This document shows, piece by piece, positions 59,129 to 64,000 of a DNA stretch of 64,000 nt. Under the pieces are notes generated by a model. That model had not been told where the DNA came from and searched no databases. It worked only from the letters and a program-made list of their open reading frames with translations. A program made the translations under genes and the position numbers. Every line of letters begins with the position of its first letter. Position 1 is the stretch's first letter. Origin of the DNA: Desmodesmus armatus (Eukaryota > Chlorophyta > Chlorophyceae > Sphaeropleales > Scenedesmaceae); the NCBI GenBank assembly GCA_007449985.2, contig VIIQ02000283.1, positions 1 to 64,000 of the forward strand. Reading direction: 5' to 3'.

Positions 59129-62100
59129 CTGGAAGAGAAAGCAGGTCCGTCATACTGCCAGACGAGCAGGACAGAAGCACACGCGTGATCGATGGTTGAT
59201 GGTGTGATGGAGCGACTGATGACAGGGGATCAGAGCAGGAAGGCGTACATTGCTGTGCTGCTACAGCGGTGAGCGATATGCGCTGGACGTTGCTGACCCT
59301 GCTGCAGAACTGGAGTCAACCGTTTTTCCTTTGAAATGGCAGTTGGCGGGATAGTAGCATGGGAGTGCGCGAGTCGGAGCAAATAGCGTGTATTGTATAC
59401 AGTGTACGTCTGATAGTGACAATGACACCGACGGGAACTGGGTCAGGGTCAGGGTTTGGGACAGGGTCTGGGACAGGACCACTGAACTGGCCTCAAGCTC
59501 ATGAGCTTGATTGACAATGACTTGACTGCATTCTTCCTGTTACAAGTTCGTGCCTGGTCATGCAGTGCACCCCTGTCAAGATGTTCCACCACCCTCCCCC
59601 TGTTGAAATGCAACAGCACCTGCCCCGTCCCTGCTCAGTCATGGCGGCAATGTTCATCTACCCACTCAAACCCACCCACAGCCCTTACACAAGGACAGCA
59701 GCCCAGTCTTGTCATAGGTCTGCCGCAGACGGCTCAAGCTCTGTGAGAGATGCAGGGAACGCCAACCCAGGCACACTGCAATGCTAGGACCAAGTGCAAT
59801 CCGAGTGCTTTGTGGAGTGTTTATGCCCCATGAGCCTTGTTTGGCTCCTAGAAGCCCTGATCCATCAAAGCAGTAGTAGCAGTGATGTCGCCAACGACCG
59901 ACAGTATACCTAGCTTCAGCAAGTTTGTGAGCGGCCCCCAGCACCCCCCCTGAAGCCCAGACCTTGACCCGTGCGATGACTTATAACCACCCAGAAAGTT
60001 TTATAAGCATATCATGTTTCATTCGGGGTGGTTCTGGCCTCTCTCAGGCCTCTCTCAGGCTCAAGTCAGGCATGCCTTGCACATGGACATGTCCCCTTGC
60101 TACAAGCCAAGCAGCAACGCAGATGCACCAAAAACATACTCTCAGACATGCTGAGACCACGTTGTAAGGCCTCGGTGCTGTGGCAGTGCTACATCGCTCG
60201 ACATCAGGTCCTTTGGGGATGGCTGAGCTGATGCATGGTGGGCACCAGCAGCAAGACACGCCACCTCAGCTTGTCACAGAGTGGGCCCCAGTTGGGTACG
60301 GTCAGCAACAGACACATTGCTCACACTCAGCCTTCTAATTCAAGGCGGTCCAAGGTAAGGTTATGTCGAAACCATAGTCAAGCAAGGCGGTGTCTCACTA
60401 TGCCGAGCGAGCCTGATCGATATTGCTGAACCCCTGCAGATGCTGGCTGGTTTGGCTGGCAGTACCTGTGTGGCGTCAAGAGCATCAACAGTCCATCAAG
60501 CTCAAAGTAGTGTCTGCCTCTGACTCTCATGCATGCCGAAAGGGTGCACAAAACTGGGTTCAGGAGGTGCTGTGCTGTATGGTGGAGACAACACGACCGT
60601 GCTTTCTTCTTGTTCTTTTTCTTCCAGCAGGCTGCGCAGCCTTTACATGTGGACCTGTGCAGTACCACATGTTTGGTGCACATCTCAAGGCTAACTGCCA
60701 CTGGGATCAGATCAGGCAGTAGTAGGGTGATGTTACAATGTCATAGGCAGTCATCTATATCAGATGTCAAGCGTGCAACTTGGCCAAGCATATGAGCTTA
60801 CTGGTGGCAATCACACGCGAACAAGACAGCTAAGCCCTAGTCAATAATCGACACCTTATTCTATGAAGCAACTATTTCTACTATCACTATCCCAGCACTC
60901 CACAGCTGCAGCAACACCCCATTGCAGCTTCCACCACGCTGGGGGCAGGGGACGGCCCTGTTTCTCAAACAAGACAATCACAGCCAGCCACGGAGACAAC
61001 TATATCTTGAACCCTGGTGTCAACCCAACCAGAAAGTGCCCATTCTGGTTGGACAAAAGTAAGTAAACCAGGTAACAATAAGCATGACATGACGCTGAAC
61101 TAGTCAGCCTCTTCCAACCAGCCAGTTCAGCACGAGTGTGTGCTGCACCTCTGACAGCACCGCAAGCGCACATCCTGGCACTCCCCCCCCCTGGAATTTG
61201 CAATTCCAGGAACCCTCACACGAGCACCTCCCTTGTGCTGCCTGTCATGACACCTTACAGTACACTGACCCCTGCCGAGTCGGCTCCACGCCTCACATGA
61301 GATGTGCTCCCCCAACACTTCAAGGCGCCTAGGCGGCCAACAGCAATGATAATTGTTCTTGCCTCTGCAGCAAGGCTGAATGACCGTCGGCAAGAGCACC
61401 AGCCACCAAAGCAAGTGAACCAAGGAGCGCAAAACAAGCACAGAGGCTGTGTAATACAGCCCGCCTCCTTCCAAGAGCCATGCAGCAAACTACAACATGC
61501 TGGCAACTCCAGGGGGTAAGAGATACCCTCTAAACTCCAAATACAGACGGTGTTGCTGCACCAGGCAGTGGACACACGCGAAATGCTGCCCCCAAGCGTT
61601 TCCCCCGGGACTCCCTGTATGGGGCCTACACGATACATAACCTGAAACACCAAGAGCAACAAACATATCACATGCGGCATTGCAACGCAGACCCAGGCAA
61701 TCATCTCTGCAGCAAGGACTGGCGAGACAGCCGCACTGCATTGTCCCTTATGAATTCAACGGCAGGCTCCCACTGACTGAACCAAGCAATGTGTTAGACA
61801 TGAAACACACCCGGGCAGCAGGCTGTCGCGCCCTGTGGCACATGCAGTGAAAACAAGCCTCCTGTGATGTCAAGTTGGGCCCACAAGTCCCTGCAGATCC
61901 TGGCTGTCAGATGACGACGCGCACACGCGCATACACACATGCACATACCCTGGTCAGGAGACCGCACATACACACACTCCTCTTCTGATGCTCAGAACAC
62001 TCCAGGAAGCACAATCGAATCAGCACGCAGTCACCCGCTAGGGAAACATGACTGAAACAGCAAGCCCTCCAAAGATAGCACCCAGGGTGGTTGACACTGT

Positions 62101-62939
62101 GCTGAAAGAAACGCCGTACAAGCTGCTGGAAAAGCAGGGCGCCACTCAGTCAAACCAAGTGGATGATGATATTTCACCAGGCTCCATTACTCACGGTCTG
62201 CAGGGCGCATGACTGCAGTGAACAAGCCCACCCTTGCTGAGAGGCGCTGTGCCCCCACACCACAGAATCACGTAGAAAGTCTGGACCAAAACCACCACAA
62301 TCTTACAGAAGTACGCAACCAAACATTGCGTTGACGTTAGTACCAGTACTTGGTAGGCCCTCCCACATCACCGGGGGGGATCACGCCAGCACACCGCCAC
62401 CTCAAGCTGGGGACAAAACCTTCATCAGATGCTGGAACTTCCAGCACTGAGTGACAAGGGTTTCAGGCCCTAGGGCCTACACATGGCACTTCACTAGATG
62501 CATAGCGGCCTGGTAAGTGCATAGAGCACACAGCCGCATCCAAGAAGCCGACCCTCACTGACAGGCAGCACTAAAGAGCTTCCTGCTCCAACCACGGGAA
62601 GCCTCAGTCAGTCTAGACCACCAACAACCGTGTGTGGGTGTGACCCGGCACCAAAAAGGTGCTCATCTTTTCACTAGCCTACGCAACTAGTGGCAAATCC
62701 GCAGATCCCACCATCCACCGCCAGCCCACCACACCTCACGAATAAGACCCCCACCCAATGCTACTAGTTTCTGAAGCAAGCTTCAAACCCAACTGCCAGT
62801 CGTCACTACGGTGGCTCAAGCACAGGAAGACTGAAACGGGGGTCTCTTGCATGCAATTAGTGCAACTCTTGCCATGCCCGCTGGCTCTTTATCTTTATAA
62901 ACGCGGGACGCTTGGCGCTCCTGTGCCTTGCAACTAGGT
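59129..62939. other. No recognised gene
   Basis: The region includes GGGTCAGGGTCAGGGTTTGG at about 59447, probably low-complexity. A plausible plus-strand acceptor (TTCTTTTTCTTCCAGCAG) at about 60628 precedes a short open piece to TAG at 60720. Minus frames at 61.1-61.7 kb lack support. The segment 61740-62930 shows nothing but short composition-driven frames. Confidence 0.4.
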
Positions 62940-64000
62940 CTATTTGTTGGGGGCGCCATCTGATGCGGTGGCCCTAGGAGCTGCTGCAGCCATAGTCACA
63001 ACCTGCTGGTCGCTAGCCTCTGCTGCTTGTGCCTGAGAAGGAGCTGCCTGGATGGAGGGCATTGACTCAATGGCATCTGCATTCACTGTCGCAGCCTGCT
63101 GGTCAACAGAAACCAGTGCCTGTGCCTGACATGCAGTTGACACAGTGTACGGAAGTGCCACGAACGGAGTACCGCTGCAGGTGTCCACATCGTTCCTGTC
63201 AATCTGGCAGGCGTCGGTGTAGTTCGAAAGGAAGTTCAAGACGTCCGTCCTGGTGTAAGGTGGGTTCGCGACAAACGTTGCGCAGCTGGTGACGGTGGAG
63301 TTCTCTGTTGAGGCTTGCATCAGCTGTGCCACGAGGTTGCTTTCAACTGCCTGCATACATACGGCAGCAGGTGGGGGGGGGGGAGTACAAATGGCAGATA
63401 CATCAGTACCATAATGTACTGTAAACAGTACCGTAGTGTCACTGACATGGCATGGCACTACACTCTGATTACTCTAGTGAATATCCCCCGGTTTGAGACA
63501 TGGGGTCAATCCAGTTTTTTTGATAATAAATCCAGCATTTGTTGGTAAGGACATTGCTGTAGCCACTCATGGGCCATGGTCTCGCTGCATCATACCTTCA
63601 CCACCCCATGCCGCTGCCAGCTTCGCATCCAATGCTCTTACCTTGCTGCTGCGGCCACAAACTAATTCACACTCAAGACTGACGCTCACTCAAGTCCAGA
63701 CGCACGAGATTCACGGCGCTGGCCATCTAATACCTGCGATACTACAGGTATACTACTAGTACCCATAGTGCGGGTATACCTACGATACTGTGGGTTGACC
63801 CAAGATCACCCACCTGGGGATTGCCAGAACTGCACGACGCTGCGGAATATGGCTGCCACGCGATGCCATCGATGATAGGGATACCGTTGCTGTCTTTGGA
63901 CGCCTCCCTCACTTGGTTGGACACTGTCTGCTGGCCTGACAGGAACACTTGCAGGTCGCTGGGTGAGTTGGGGCAGACGCTGAGCTCCAGGACCAACGCG
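62940..64000 (-). CDS. 3' end of a probably secreted Cys-containing protein, partial
   Basis: Two exons are visible, 64000-63814 (partial at the window edge) and 63350-62940, joined in phase 0 across a 463-nt GT-AG intron (CAG|GTGGGT ... TATGCAG|GCA) to a TAA stop. The translated part has spaced Cys (VCPNS, SCSSG, TSCATF, ACQID, DTCSG, TACQ) and Asn-glycosylation motifs (NST, NYT). It has no membrane segment and ends in an Ala/Gln/Ser-rich tail (AAPSQAQAAEASDQQVV). This suggests an extracellular or vesicular protein. The N-terminus with any signal peptide is outside the window. I considered a pherophorin-type wall domain, but the Cys spacing does not convince me. Unrecognised. Confidence 0.7.

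Noticed and set aside
62940..64000. Pherophorin-type cell-wall domain
   Set aside because: The protein has Cys and glycosylation sites, but the Cys spacing and signature stretches of that family are not seen.

Overview
The window reads as nuclear DNA of a green alga, most likely a chlorophycean (Sphaeropleales or Volvocales type). The grounds are: GC-rich and intron-dense genes with GT-AG introns; long CTG/CAG (poly-Q and poly-A) tracts inside exons; leucine-rich-repeat proteins of a style I associate with that class; TGTAA motifs as candidate poly(A) signals; and interstitial CCCTAAA telomere-like words. I see no bacterial operons, phage genes, CRISPR arrays or rRNA. The order is not settled by anything I can see.

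Layout. 0.15-1.1 kb: a DDE-transposase-like exon (minus), followed by a 660-bp element that recurs identically at 22.9 kb. 2.1-7.3 kb: the best gene, an 8-exon secreted Ala/Ser/Gly-rich protein of 814 residues with ~30-residue repeats. 7.8-9.0 kb: a 503-bp tandem duplication. 9.05-14.4 kb: the first copy (A) of a diverged segmental duplication. It carries a minus-strand 6-exon gene for an 826-residue Gln/Ala/Lys/Pro-rich, probably nuclear, protein. 15.3-18.5 kb: an element with terminal inverted repeats. 19.1-22.2 kb: minisatellites, telomere-like words and a 437-bp hAT-type MITE with a clean 8-bp target duplication. 24.7-32.0 kb: a ~168-bp satellite array split by a 4.1-kb CACTA/EnSpm-like element (26316-30451) with 14-bp inverted repeats and a 3-bp TGA target duplication. 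32.5-38.2 kb: a plus-strand poly-Q LRR gene whose exon-intron junctions have been tandemly copied at several places. 38.3-43.9 kb: no recognised gene and a 39-bp coding-like minisatellite. 43.9-51 kb: the second copy (B) of the segmental duplication, whose gene is frame-disrupted near its 3' end. 51-56.4 kb: weak, repeated exon-like modules on the plus strand. 56.6-59.1 kb: a minus-strand F-box-like/LRR gene, probably ending in a Gln-rich coiled coil. 59.1-62.9 kb: nothing recognised. 62.9-64.0 kb: the 3' end of a minus-strand gene for a Cys-containing, probably secreted protein that runs off the window.

There is no operon-like cooperation between genes. The common theme is local duplication: whole segments, intron-internal arrays, splice-junction arrays and nested transposons. 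Exon borders were placed by hand from GT/AG sites, phase continuity and comparison between the two paralogues. Start codons of the LRR genes and of the right-edge gene are not resolved.
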